Of a stretch of 64,000 bases of DNA, positions 17,910 to 28,400 are shown piece after piece. The stretch spans positions 62,001-126,000 of the forward strand of contig NZ_JACWMY010000003.1 of the NCBI RefSeq assembly GCF_014773265.1, read 5' to 3'. This DNA is from Mucilaginibacter pankratovii (GTDB lineage: Bacteria > Bacteroidota > Bacteroidia > Sphingobacteriales > Sphingobacteriaceae). How positions within the stretch are numbered: position 1 is the first letter of the stretch; every line of letters begins with the position of its first letter. The notes below the pieces were generated by a model. The model saw nothing but the letters and a program-made list of their open reading frames with translations. It was not told the DNA's origin and did no database searches. The position numbers and the translations under genes are program-made.

Positions 17910-20169
17910 TTAAACAGCAGGCATTTCGGGCTGCGGTGACGAAAAAGGTTGCTGATAGAAACGCTTGCCCGAAGCTTTATACAAGGCATTAGCCACCGCC
18001 CCAAACACCGGCGGGAAGGGCGGCTCGCCTAAGCCGGTTGGGTCAATGTCATTTTTAACAAAGTGCACCTCTACCTTTTTAGGTGCTTCGTGCATGCGGA
18101 TGATCCTGTAGGTGTGGAAGTTGTTTTCCTGTACCGCGCCGTTCTTGTGCGTAAGTCCGCCGTACAGGGAATTCCCTATACCGTCAACAACCGCACCCTG
18201 TACCATATTGGTTGCGGCATCGGGGTTAATAACTATTCCGCAATCTATAGCGCTAAATACTCTTTCTACATAAGGCTGCCCTTCTTTGGTGGTCATATCC
18301 ACTACATGGGCCGCATAGGAATTATGGCAGAAATAGGCAGCAACGCCGCGGCTGAACTTCTTTTGTTCGGGCCCGTTCCAGCCCGATTTTTCTTTAACCA
18401 ATTTCAACACGCCCGCATATCGGTCGGCATCATATTCGTTATTCTTACCAACGGGGTTTTCTTTCGCCCTTTTCAACAATTCCAACCTAAAGTCATCGGG
18501 TCTTTACCCATTGCTTCGGCTAATTCATCCAGGAAAGATTGTTCTGCGGCAGCATTGAAATTAGATCTTGGCGCCCTGAATGCACCTATGGTGATATTGG
18601 ATGCGATCTCCCAGCCCTCGGCAAGGTAATTATCCACTGCACCCGCCGGGAACCTGTTTGCATGAATGGCGTTTTCGGGTATACCGCCGCCTTTAACGTG
18701 AAACCCAATAAGGTTTTTGTTAGCGTCTAATGCCGCACGATAGGTAGCAGTGTACATTGGGCGGTAAATACCATAGGTGGTATCGTCTTCGCGGCTATAG
18801 ATGAGTTTAACAGGCGCTTTTGCCCGTTTAGAGATCAGTGCCGCTTCTGTAAGGTAATGCCCGTATGCCCTGCGGCCAAAGCCGCCACCCATACGGGTCA
18901 TCTGTATTTCGATCTTATCGGCAGGGAGCTTTAAAATTTTGGAGAGTGTGGGTTCTGTCCAGCCGGGTGCTTGCAATGGGCCCACCAGCAGCGCTTTTTC
19001 ATCGGTAACATGTGCAAAGAAGTTCATTGGTTCCATGCAGTTATGCGCCAGGAAGGGGGCATTATAGGTGCGCTCGATGATCTGGGCCGCATTCTTGAAA
19101 GCCGTTTCCGAGTCGCCGTCCTTTCTTAATTGCTGGGCGGGTTTACTGGCATACAGCTTCATCTTCTCCAACTGTTTTTCGGTGCTTTCCAGCTCCCCCG
19201 GAACAATAACCTCCCTTTTCCCGCCTCTGCCCATCATGGTATCTTTGGTGTCGCCGGCGGGTTCCCATTCAACTATGAGTTTTTTACGGGCTTGCATCAC
19301 CTCCCAGGTGGTTTTGCCAACCACCGCGAGCAATTCATTAAAAGTGCGCGTATCAAACCCGCCCTGCTCAAATCCATCTTCATATAATTTGATGGTGAAA
19401 ACATCTTTTATACCGGGCACTTTAAAGCCTGGCTTGCGTCAAATGATTTTAGTTTGAGCCCGAAAGCCGGCGGATGCACAGCCATAGCAATGAGCATGCC
19501 CTCGTGCTTGTAATCCAACCCAAAAAGCGGCTTCCCGCTGATGATCTTCGTTCCCTCCACGTTTTTTTGCGAATGCCGCACAACGCTGAAGCTTTTTACA
19601 TCTTTTAGCTTTACATCCTTAGGTACAGGGATGCCCGATGCCTTTGCGGCGAAATCGCCGTACCTCCCTTTCTTACCACTTTTTGCGTGATAAACTTCAC
19701 CGGCTTTGGTTGTTATTTCTTCAACGGGTACCGCCCAGCTTTGCGCCGCGGCCTGCATCAGCATATTGCGTGCAGCTGCACCTGCCTGGCGTAACGGCTT
19801 CCAGTACATCCTCATGGAATTACTGCCACCGGTAAACTGCGGGCCTAACTTAGTGTTATCATGCGGCCCCATCTCCACCGCTACCTTTTTCCAGTCAACA
19901 TCCAGTTCTTCGGCTACCATCATCGGGAGAGATGTCATTACATTTTGCCCAAACTCGGGGTTGGGGCAAATAATTTTAATAACATTATCTGCGGTGATCT
20001 TGATGTAACCGGTTATTTCGCTCCATTCTGCAGCAGCGCCGGCATCAACGCCCCTTTCGGCAAGCCCTAATTTTCCAAGGGCACTAAAATGGATCAGCAG
20101 CCCACCTCCCGCAAGGGCCGAGGCTTTAAGAAAGGCACGCCTGTTGAAATTTGTGTTGGTCTTTTCCAT
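17910..20169 (-). pseudogene. isoquinoline 1-oxidoreductase-type large subunit (molybdopterin), two frameshifts
   Basis: Molybdopterin-binding large subunit of an aldehyde/isoquinoline oxidoreductase, exported by Tat with the small subunit. The best start is the ATG at 20169, giving MEKTNTNFNRRAFLK with a twin-arginine motif; the frame upstream of it is non-coding in style. The coding sequence is in three frames: 20169 to about 19420, about 19420 to 18487, and 18487 to 17910. Restoring one base near 19420-19423 (SQALK joined to VPGIKD) and one near 18487 (PMTL joined to RLELLKRA) yields a single protein of about 750 residues, including the MGGGFGRRAYG cofactor motif and the GLGEPPFPP loop with the catalytic Glu. 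Either recently inactivated or sequencing errors. Confidence 0.85.
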
Positions 20170-20543
20170 CTTAAATATTTTAGTTTTTGCTAATGGTATT
20201 TCAAAATCTTTTAAATGCGTACAAGCGAATTCACACAAAATTTCATTCGATTGAAAATTCGCGCATGTTCATTAGGGGGCGTATCGGTTGTTTTAGTATT
20301 GGCTTCTCTGAATGATGAGGTAGGGCTATGTAATGCTCAAAATTCTCTAATGCAAATTAGTTATTTTATTTATTAACCAATTTAATAATAGACGGTTGGT
20401 GCAAAATTATCGACGGAATTGGGATAATTATCCATTGGATGGCCCAAATTGGACCTATAATAGAGAAAGATTTAGATGCCGCCGCAGTAGGGCGCATCAG
20501 ATAATTTGCTTTACAGCGTTAACAAAAAGCCCCAAATGCAAAA
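20170..20543. other. intergenic stretch, no gene seen
   Basis: About 370 bases between the Ior operon and the secreted unknown. AT-rich. The plus-strand frame at 20396-20605 runs through the terminator and was rejected. A CTAATTTG-like box (complement of 20353-20360) with TTGG 16 bases upstream may be the operon promoter, but the fit is poor. Confidence 0.4.
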
Positions 20544-20568
20544 GGCCTCAAATCTTTCGACTTGAGGC
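20544..20568 (-). terminator. hairpin terminator
   Basis: GCCTCAAATC (20545-20554 region) pairs with GACTTGAGGC (20559-20568), one wobble, after the stop of the secreted unknown on the minus strand. Same hairpin family as at 21591 and 10646. Confidence 0.7.
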
Positions 20569-20594
20569 TCTTCAGTTAAAACAGGGAAGGCTCC

Positions 20595-21329
20595 TTACAA
20601 CTTAGAATTCGCCTTTTTTATCATCTTAGGAAGGTCTTTTTGCAAATCTGTCATTAACCGTGCTAAAGCGCTTTCGCACATAGGTAAAATCTTCTCAATC
20701 TTTAAAACCGGCACGTCGGCAATAAGCGGGCTCGAGCCCTCTGATTTGGCATCTTCCCTTATCGAAAACACTTTATCGCCATCCTTATTAAATAATGCAA
20801 TATTGGCGTGTGCATTTACTTTAACTACACCCATTCCACCAAAGCCGATCTTTACCAGGTCAAAATCTATATATACCTTCATTACGCCATCTGCCCGGCT
20901 AAATATTTTGAGCAGTGCGTTTTCGTTTGCACGACCAGCGGCCGGCAATACTATTTTATATCCATCAATAGGGATATTGTAATTATCTTTTAAAATACCG
21001 CTGGTTGCCTCGCCTACAGGGTTGAATGCTTTATAATCGGCATTGCCGGTTACATCTGCCTCTGGTAGAAGTTCAAACGGAAATTCTTTGGAGTATGTGT
21101 TAAAAAACTGATCGTGAAAACTTTGCAACAGCGGCACCATATTAAAATTTGGGTCGTCAATAAGTTGGGTCATAGCCACTTTAGCTGCTGTGCCAAAACT
21201 CGACACGCCAATTTGCTTTACCGCGTAAAATGTAATTACAGCTACTTTTTTGTTTTGAGCATAGCTGCCGGAGATCAGTAACAGCGAAAACAAGGCACTA
21301 AGGACAAGCGTTTTTTTCATTTTTTTCAT
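20595..21329 (-). CDS. hypothetical secreted protein
   Basis: About 244 aa from the ATG at 21329. This start gives MKKMKKTLVLSALFSLLL, a signal peptide ending SGSYAQ; the frame reaches 21374 but those 15 residues are polar. The mature protein begins KKVAVITFYAVKQIGV and reads as an alternating alpha/beta domain with a long Gly-rich middle strand (KIGFGGMGVVKVNAHANIALF); a basic helix ends it (KDLPKMIKKANSKL). No family recognised. Codon use and signal peptide support a real gene. Confidence 0.75.
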   Translation of the reverse strand: MKKMKKTLVLSALFSLLLISGSYAQNKKVAVITFYAVKQIGVSSFGTAAKVAMTQLIDDPNFNMVPLLQSFHDQFFNTYSKEFPFELLPEADVTGNADYKAFNPVGEATSGILKDNYNIPIDGYKIVLPAAGRANENALLKIFSRADGVMKVYIDFDLVKIGFGGMGVVKVNAHANIALFNKDGDKVFSIREDAKSEGSSPLIADVPVLKIEKILPMCESALARLMTDLQKDLPKMIKKANSKL

Positions 21330-21383
21330 TTGAGGGTTTGAGTTGTGATAAGTATTTAGGTTAAAATCAGGCACTAATATAAA

Positions 21384-21417
21384 AAAAGGCCTCTTTGATT
21401 TCTCTAAAGGGCCTTTT
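21384..21417 (-). terminator. tRNA terminator hairpin
   Basis: AAAAGGCC (21384-21391) pairs with GGCCTTTT (21410-21417); an inner TTT/AAA adds to the stem. It ends the downstream initiator tRNA transcript. Confidence 0.65.
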
Positions 21418-21429
21418 AATTTTCCTGGG

Positions 21430-21502
<73 letters not shown>

Positions 21503-21590
21503 CTATGTTTAATTTTCATCGCGGCCATAACATCCGCAATGTTGTTCCTTTGAAAGGAAGCCAAGGTTTTGTGCCCCGCTTTTAGAAATC

Positions 21591-21620
21591 AAAAGCCTCA
21601 AATCGTAAAGACTTGAGGCT
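21591..21620 (-). terminator. hairpin terminator between the two initiator tRNAs
   Basis: AAAGCCTCAA (21592-21601) pairs with TTGAGGCTTT (21613-21622 region), ATC/GAC inside with one mismatch. It follows tRNA copy 2 on the minus strand. Confidence 0.65.
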
Positions 21621-21635
21621 TTCTAATTTTCTGGG

Positions 21636-21708
<73 letters not shown>

Positions 21709-21792
21709 CTGTATTTGGTATATATTGCCTTCCGTTCATAACTCCGGAAAGTTGTTTCCAATTGTCAAAATGAAATTTGCACTCCGTTTTTA

Positions 21793-21831
21793 TTGGACTG
21801 CAAAGATATAATTCGTTTCTTTGCAGTCCAA
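21793..21831. promoter_or_regulatory. palindromic overlapping two-way promoter (initiator tRNAs / era)
   Basis: TTGGACTGCAAAGA (21793-21806) and its perfect inverse (21818-21831) surround 11 bases. On the plus strand TTGG (21793) is 19 bases from TTTCTTTG (21816-21823); on the minus strand TTGG (21831-21828) is 19 bases from TATCTTTG (21808-21801). Both fit the Bacteroidota consensus, so one 39-bp site could start era rightward and the tRNAs leftward, but not both at once. Confidence 0.7.
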
Positions 21832-21853
21832 ATAATATTTTAATTATTTTTTT

Positions 21854-22729
21854 ATGGCACACAGGGCAGGTTTTGTAAGTATAATTGGTAAACCCAACGC
21901 GGGTAAATCAACCCTTATGAACGCCCTCGTGGGCGAAAAAATGTCTATCATCACTCCAAAAGCGCAAACAACACGCCACCGCATTTTGGGAATTGTGAAC
22001 GAAGAAGACTACCAAATTGTATTCTCGGATACGCCGGGTATCATTAAACCGCACTATGCTTTGCACGAAAGTATGATGCATCAGGTAGATGGCTCTATTG
22101 TAGATGCCGATATGATACTGCTGGTCACCGATATCCATGAAGAATACAATGAGCAGGATGTACTGAAAAAACTGGAAGGCTCCACCGCCCCGCTTATTGT
22201 TTTGGTGAACAAGATTGACCAAAGCGATGAAACGGAAGTAAAAGAGAAAGTTGATTACTGGCAGGAAAAACTGAACCCTAAAGCCGTCTTCGCGATATCT
22301 GCCCTGCACGGCCACAACATACAGGGTATAATGGAGCTGATACTGGAAGAACTGCCCGAGCACCCCGCCTATTATGAAAAGGATGCGCTGACAGACCGTA
22401 ACGACCGCTTCTTCGCATCAGAAATGATACGCGCGCAGATATTTAAGCAATACAAAAAAGAGATCCCTTACAGCACCGAGGTTATTGTAACCGCTTTTGT
22501 GGAAGGCGAGAAACTGCACCGCATCAGTGCCGAGATCATTGTAGAGCGCGATTCGCAAAAGAACATTGTAATAGGCAATAAGGGCGAAATGCTGAAAATA
22601 GTAGGCACATACGCCCGCCGCGATATGGAAGAGTTTTTCCAGAAGAAGATTTTTTTGGAAATGTTTGTAAAGGTTATCCCCGACTGGCGCAGCAAGAAAA
22701 ATTACCTGAAAAAATTCGGGTACGAATAA
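21854..22729 (+). CDS. era: GTPase Era
   Basis: 291-aa GTPase that binds the 3' end of 16S rRNA and helps mature the small ribosomal subunit; it acts in the cytoplasm, partly at the membrane. G1 is GKPNAGKS (12-19), G3 DTPG (59-62), G4 NKID (119-122), and the C-terminal KH domain has GNKGEMLK at 241-248. Length is normal. Its promoter appears to be shared head-to-tail with the initiator tRNA promoter, an apt pairing for an initiation-related ribosome factor. der follows 130 bases later. Confidence 0.98.
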   Translation: MAHRAGFVSIIGKPNAGKSTLMNALVGEKMSIITPKAQTTRHRILGIVNEEDYQIVFSDTPGIIKPHYALHESMMHQVDGSIVDADMILLVTDIHEEYNEQDVLKKLEGSTAPLIVLVNKIDQSDETEVKEKVDYWQEKLNPKAVFAISALHGHNIQGIMELILEELPEHPAYYEKDALTDRNDRFFASEMIRAQIFKQYKKEIPYSTEVIVTAFVEGEKLHRISAEIIVERDSQKNIVIGNKGEMLKIVGTYARRDMEEFFQKKIFLEMFVKVIPDWRSKKNYLKKFGYE

Positions 22730-22744
22730 CAAAGAATTACGATT

Positions 22745-22849
22745 TACGAATTACGATTTTAGATTTATGCTGATCGGATTTGTAAATTAGCATAAGGTTT
22801 ATGGATAGCGGTTTGAAGAGGCCAGATCGTACATCGTAAATCTAAAATC
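22745..22849. repeat. long-range inverted repeat between era and der
   Basis: GATTTTAGATTTA (22755-22767 region) recurs inverted as TAAATCTAAAATC (22837-22849). The left arm has stuttered copies of ATTACGA and the right arm of ATCTAAA. This looks like the other stuttered-arm elements in the window. Confidence 0.5.
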
Positions 22850-22859
22850 TAAAATTGAA

Positions 22860-24161
22860 ATGAGTAATATAGTAGCTATAGTAGGCAGGCCAAACGTTGG
22901 CAAATCCACTTTATACAACCGTTTAACCGAAAGCCGTAAAGCTATTGTTGACGATTTTAGCGGCGTAACCCGCGACAGGCATTACGGCACCAGCGAATGG
23001 ACCGACCAGAAATTTACGGTTATTGATACCGGCGGTTACGTAGCCAACTCCGAAGAACTTTTTGAGGTTGCCATCCGCGAGCAGGTATTGATCGCTATTG
23101 AAGAAGCATCTGTTATCCTTTTTATGGTAGATGTTACCACCGGCATCACCGATCTGGACGATGAGATCGCCAACATCCTGCGCAAGGGTAAAAAACCCGT
23201 ATTTGTGGTGGTAAATAAGCTGGATAACAATGCCCAATTAGCAGACGCTACCGAGTTTTACAGTTTAGGCCTTGGCGAGATCTACACCTTATCGTCTATG
23301 ACAGGCAGCGGTACCGGCGAACTGCTCGACGAAGTGGTTAAACATTTCGAAGACGTACCGTTTGATGAGAACGAACGCCCTAAATACGCCATTGTTGGCC
23401 GCCCTAACGTAGGCAAATCATCTATCATTAACGCCCTGATAGGTCACGACCGTAACATTGTTACCCCTATCGCCGGCACCACCCGCGATAGTATCCACAT
23501 CCACTACAACCAGTACGGCCACGATTTTATGTTGATCGATACCGCCGGGATGCGTAAGAAAACCAAGGTGAAAGAAAATATCGAGTTTTATTCGGTAATG
23601 CGCACCATCAAAGCTTTGGAAGAAGCCGATGTGGTTATCCTGATGATCGACGCCGTAGAAGGTTTGGAGTCGCAGGATGTAAACCTGTTCCACCTGGCAG
23701 AAAAGAACAAAAAAGGCATCGTCATAGTAGTGAACAAATGGGATTTGATCGAGAAGAACAACAAAACCATAAAGGTTTTCGAGGACCAGATCAAACAAAA
23801 AATAGCGCCTTTTACCGATGTGCCAATCGTATTTACTTCGGTAACCGAAAAACAGCGTGTACTGAAAGTGATAGATGTAGCCAACCAGGTTTACGCCAAC
23901 CGCGCCCGCAAGATCCCGACTTCAAAACTGAACGAGGTAATGCTGCCGATCATCGAGAACTATCCGCCGCCATCCTTAAAAGGCAAATACGTAAAAATTA
24001 AATACATCACCCAGATAGCCGGTCAATCGCCCATGTTTGCGTTTTTCTGCAACCTGCCACAGTATGTAAAAGAACCCTACTACCGCTTCATCGAAAATCA
24101 ATTGCGCGAGCATTTTGAGTTTTCCGGCGCGCCGATACAGGTTTGGTTCAGGCAGAAGTAA
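22860..24161 (+). CDS. der: ribosome-assembly GTPase Der (EngA)
   Basis: 433-aa protein with two GTPase domains in tandem and a C-terminal KH-like domain, required for assembly of the large ribosomal subunit. First G1 is GRPNVGKS at 9-16; the second, again GRPNVGKS, lies near 180. DTGG and DTAG G3 motifs and NKLD/NKWD G4 motifs are visible in the two domains. The frame is full length. It is downstream of era on the same strand with a stuttered inverted repeat between, and ends at a strong terminator. Confidence 0.98.
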   Translation: MSNIVAIVGRPNVGKSTLYNRLTESRKAIVDDFSGVTRDRHYGTSEWTDQKFTVIDTGGYVANSEELFEVAIREQVLIAIEEASVILFMVDVTTGITDLDDEIANILRKGKKPVFVVVNKLDNNAQLADATEFYSLGLGEIYTLSSMTGSGTGELLDEVVKHFEDVPFDENERPKYAIVGRPNVGKSSIINALIGHDRNIVTPIAGTTRDSIHIHYNQYGHDFMLIDTAGMRKKTKVKENIEFYSVMRTIKALEEADVVILMIDAVEGLESQDVNLFHLAEKNKKGIVIVVNKWDLIEKNNKTIKVFEDQIKQKIAPFTDVPIVFTSVTEKQRVLKVIDVANQVYANRARKIPTSKLNEVMLPIIENYPPPSLKGKYVKIKYITQIAGQSPMFAFFCNLPQYVKEPYYRFIENQLREHFEFSGAPIQVWFRQK

Positions 24162-24184
24162 GAGGCTTTATAATATTATTTAAG

Positions 24185-24218
24185 ATAGCGATGGGTTTGA
24201 AACCTGTCGCTATTTTTG
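24185..24218 (+). terminator. strong hairpin terminator after der
   Basis: ATAGCGA (24185-24191) with TCGCTAT (24207-24213) and inner GGTTT/AAACC, followed by TTTTTGTTTT. Confidence 0.85.
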
Positions 24219-24262
24219 TTTTGAGGCTTCTTCGATTTAGAAATTAAACATTAAATTTGATT

Positions 24263-24490
24263 ATGAACTTATTGGCAGAGAAAATTGAACTTGCTAAACG
24301 CTTGTTAGAAGTGGAAGATGAAAATCTGTTAATGCAAATTAAACAGCTATTTGATAACGACGGAAAAGATTTTTGGGATGATTTGCCAAGCCATGTGCAA
24401 CAAGGAATTGAACGGGCAAAAAAGCAGGCCGCCGAAGGTAAACTTACGCCCCACGACGAAGTAATGGCGAAGTACGAAAAGTATTTATGA
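24263..24490 (+). CDS. putative antitoxin of a RelE/ParE-type pair
   Basis: 75-aa acidic, helical protein. The ATG at 24263 is preferred to a TTG at 24257. Residues 1-30 form an amphipathic helix (LLAEKIELAKRLLEVEDENLL) and the end (HVQQGIERAKKQAAEGKLTPHDEVMAKYEKYL) resembles the toxin-wrapping tail of addiction-module antitoxins of the kind with no obvious DNA-binding fold. Its stop overlaps the toxin ATG by four bases (ATGA). The toxin neighbour gives most of the support. Confidence 0.75.
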   Translation: MNLLAEKIELAKRLLEVEDENLLMQIKQLFDNDGKDFWDDLPSHVQQGIERAKKQAAEGKLTPHDEVMAKYEKYL

Positions 24491-24774
24491 TCAGATCTAT
24501 CGAATGGTCAGATGATGCAAAGGAAACGTTCGACGTTATAGTTTTGATTATTGAGAATAAATGGAGCACCCGACAAGCGGGTGTTTTTATTAAAAGAGTT
24601 CGCAGAGTACTACAGATGATTGCGATGCATCCTGAAATGTATAAAGCCTCCATTTCCGCAGATGTGAGGCAAGCCGTAATCTCCAAACAAACTTCTATGT
24701 TTTATAAAGTTGAAGAGCGTTCTATCATCGTTCTATACTTTTGGGATAACAGGCAGGAGCCCTTATTTGAATAA
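24487..24774 (+). CDS. RelE/ParE-family toxin
   Basis: 95-aa basic protein with the RelE/ParE fold order: an N-terminal strand (RSIEWSDDAKETFD), two long helices, then three strands ending FYKVEERSIIVLYFWDNRQEP, whose final aromatic-Asn-Arg-Gln-x-Pro is the hallmark of this superfamily. Members either cut mRNA on the ribosome or poison gyrase; the sequence does not say which. It is translated by overlap with the antitoxin. Confidence 0.85.
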   Translation: MIRSIEWSDDAKETFDVIVLIIENKWSTRQAGVFIKRVRRVLQMIAMHPEMYKASISADVRQAVISKQTSMFYKVEERSIIVLYFWDNRQEPLFE

Positions 24775-24784
24775 TTATTCCCCG

Positions 24785-25354
24785 CTAAAAATTCTTCTCC
24801 GTCAATATCTTTTTGCTTTTTAATCGCTCGATGATATAGCGAGCTTCCGCCTCGTCCAGGTCATTGCCAAATTTTACTGTTTTTAGGCCATAATCAAACT
24901 TAACGGTGCCCGAATTATAGTTACTTAAAATTCCTTTTTGCTCCCGTCGGCCAAACTGAAACCCGTTATAAATCGAAAACTCTTCTAAGGCGCGTACATG
25001 CTTAACTTCATTTAAGTCGTACACCTTAGGCGATAAAAAGAACAATGCTTGGTTTCGGATGGAAATAGTGCCCTGCCCCGCTTCAATAGTTTCTTTGCCA
25101 AGCAGCATAAAAAGAATAGTGCTCACTACAAATATGCCGCCTAAAGTCCAGCCGGTAAGCCACGCTATCATAAAAAGGTCAATCGCGCCATCATGGCCAA
25201 ACATGGTTAGTGCATTTGTTTCACCAAAAAACCAGCCAACCATCCACGCGCAAAAGAAAAGTAATACAAAATAGTTCCGCTTGCCGGGAATTACGATTTC
25301 CACTTTGTCGAAATTATCGGTTATGATCGCGCGGCCACTGTATGGGGTTTCCAT
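24785..25354 (-). CDS. hypothetical membrane protein, PH-like tail
   Basis: 189 aa. Two hydrophobic helices (about 27-46 and 62-90) are followed by a soluble, beta-rich C-terminal half (QALFFLSPKVYDLNEVKHVRAL ... GTVKFDYGLKTVKFGNDL). The plan of two helices plus a small beta domain resembles bacterial PH-domain membrane proteins, a tentative resemblance. It is converging with the toxin gene and close to the divergent helicase, without operon partners. Confidence 0.7.
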   Translation of the reverse strand: METPYSGRAIITDNFDKVEIVIPGKRNYFVLLFFCAWMVGWFFGETNALTMFGHDGAIDLFMIAWLTGWTLGGIFVVSTILFMLLGKETIEAGQGTISIRNQALFFLSPKVYDLNEVKHVRALEEFSIYNGFQFGRREQKGILSNYNSGTVKFDYGLKTVKFGNDLDEAEARYIIERLKSKKILTEKNF

Positions 25355-25478
25355 TTGTGTAAGGAATTAGGGGTTAATCGTTTATAAAAGTAAGGTTCCC
25401 ACCTGTAAAAGCAAATCTTTGCATCGTTATTTTTTCGCGACTATTAACGCTATTATTTTTAGTAATTTTACTTTTACA

Positions 25479-28400
25479 ATGACGCAACCAACCCTCAATA
25501 AATACAACATCAAATTCCGCGAAGCGCTTGCCGGCTTAAACCCGGAGCAGCTTGCGGCGGTAAATAAAATGGATGGCCCGGTGCTGGTAGTGGCGGGACC
25601 CGGCACGGGTAAAACGCAGATACTTGCCGCGCGAATTGGTAAGATACTAACCGATACCGATGCTCAGCCGAACGAAATCCTGTGCCTTACCTATACCGAC
25701 GCGGGTGCCGTGGCCATGCGTAAACGCCTATTCGAGTTTATCGGCCCGGATGCTTATCGTATTAACATTTATACCTTCCACGCTTTTTGTAATGAGATCA
25801 TCCAGGAAAACCTGGAGTACTTCGGCAAGCTGAATTTGGAGTCGTTATCCGACCTCGAATCGGCCATGCTTTTCCGCGAGCTGGTGGATGAGTTCGGCAA
25901 CGAGCATTTATTGAAGCGTTTTACCGGCGATATTTATTACGATGCGCCCCGCTTAAAAACCCTCTTCTCTACCATGAAACGCGAGAACTGGAGCAAAGAA
26001 TTGATTGTGCAAGCCGTGCAGGAATACCTGGACGACCTGCCCAACCGAGAGGAGTTCATTTATAAGCGCGCTAATCTAAAAGCCGGCATCAACATAGGCG
26101 ACCCAAAACAAAAGGACATCGATAAGGCCAAAGATACCATGGCTAAGCTTTTAGCCGCTGTTGCCGAGTACGAGAACTATGCTAATAAAATGAAGGCACG
26201 CGGCCGGTACGATTATGACGATATGATCATCTGGGTATTAAAAGCTTTCCGCGAGAACGAGGAGATCCTGCGCAAATACCAGGAGCGCTACCAATATATT
26301 CTGGTAGATGAGTTCCAGGATACCAGTGGTTCGCAAAATGAATTACTGAAATTCTTGCTGAACTATTGGGAAACACCAAATGTGTTTGTGGTGGGTGATG
26401 ACGACCAGTCGATCTTCAAATTCCAGGGCGCAAACATGAAGAACATTCTTGATTTTGCCGGAGACTATGTGAGCGCCCTGCATACCGTGGTGCTTAAACA
26501 TAATTACCGCTCCAACCAGCATATCCTCGATATTTCCAAAGCCCTCATCAATAATAATAAAGAGCGGTTGACCAGCCAGTTGAGGCTGGATAAAAACCTG
26601 AAAGCATCGCACCCGCGCTTTGATGAATTGGTGGTGGAACCCATCATCCAGGAGTATGAAAATTCCGCGCAGGAATTAGTGAACACCGCCCTGCAAATAA
26701 AAAAACTGGTTGATAAAGGCACCGAGCCCGGCGAAATAGCCGTGATATACCGCAACCACAGCCAGGTGGAGGAATTGCTTACTTACCTGGAAGCGCAGAA
26801 GATCGCTGTAAATACCAAGCGAAAAATAGATATACTCACCGTCCCCTTTGGTGAGAAGATCCTGAACATCCTGCGCTATCTTGCTATGGAGCTGGATTCG
26901 CCTTATAGTGGGGACGAACTGTTGTTTGAGATTCTGCACTACGATCTGTTCAGCATCCCGCCCATCGAAATTGCCAAGGCCAGCATCGCTGTATCTAAAG
27001 AGAACTTCGCTACAGCAAATAAAAACGAGCCGGTAACCAGTCTGCGACGCTATATCCACGAGATGAAGCTGGTTGCCCAAACAGACCTGTTTAGCAAGCA
27101 GCCCAACGTGGAGATGAAATACCTCATCAACGATATTGATGAATTGCTAAAATCGGCGGTGAGCGTTACGCTGCAGCAATTCTTCCAGGACGTGGTGGCC
27201 AAAATGGGCATCCTCAAATACATTATGCAGCAGCAGGATAAGGGCACACACATGCAGATCCTCACCAGCTTCTTCGATTTCCTAAAGGACGAAAGCCGTA
27301 AAGACCCGGAGATAAAATTATCCGGCCTTATCGCTACCGTCGAGCTGATGAAAAAGAACAACATTCGCCTGGAGTTGAACAAAGTGATCTTCTCTGATAA
27401 CGGCATCAATTTTCTAACCGCGCATGGTTCCAAGGGCCTGGAGTTTGAGCATGTGTTTTTCATCGGCTGCGATAAAAAAACATGGGACGGCAAGGGACGC
27501 AATTACGGTTTCAGCTACCCGGATACGCTCACCAGCTCGGCATCAGACGATATCGCGCAAAAAGAAGAAGCACGGCGGCTATTTTATGTGGCCATCACCC
27601 GCGCCAAGCAATGTTTAAACATCTCTTACGCCGGCAAAGATGCCAAAGGCAAGGACCAGGAGCCGTCGCAGTTCATCGGCGAAATCCTGGCGGATACCGA
27701 GCTGCAATTACAATTCCCTAAAGTAAGCGATACCGATATGCTCGGCTTTTTTGCAACCCAATTCAGCGAAGCGGATAAACCCGTTGTAGAACTGCTGGAC
27801 AGGAATTACATTAATCAATTACTGCAGAATTACACGCTTTCGGTTACACACCTCAGCAATTATTTAGATTGTCCGTTAAGGTTTTACTTCCAGTGTTTGA
27901 TACGCGTGCCGTCGGGCAAAAGTCCGTCAGCTACTTTTGGGCAGGCGGTGCACTGGGCGCTCAACAAAGCTTATCGCAAACTGCCCGAATACGGCAATGA
28001 ATTTATGCCGACCGAAGATTTTGTAAAGGAATTTAAATGGTACATGTACCGCAACCGCGATTCGTTCACCAAAACCGACTTTAAACTGCGGGTAGATTAC
28101 GGCGAAAAGATCCTCCCGCCCTATTACGAGTTAAATGCTCCCAACTGGAACAAGGTGGCCCAAACCGAGCGTAGCATTAAAAACATTGAGGTAGGCGGCG
28201 TGCCAATAAAGGGGAACTTGGATAAAATTGAGTTCGACGGCAAGGATGTTACCGTGGTAGATTATAAAACCGGTCGCGTACGCAACGCCAAGGATAAACT
28301 GCTTCGCCCTACCAACGATGCACCCAACGGTGGCGATTACTGGCGGCAGGCGGTTTTTTACAAGATATTGATAGATAACGACCGCACCAACGACTGGCAG

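Noticed and set aside
20396..20605. 69-residue plus-strand open frame
   Set aside because: Runs through the terminator and has low-complexity, charged composition.
24252..24259. TAAATTTG box ahead of the antitoxin
   Set aside because: Ends only 3 bases before the ATG with no -33 element, so the start site would fall inside the gene. Not a convincing promoter.
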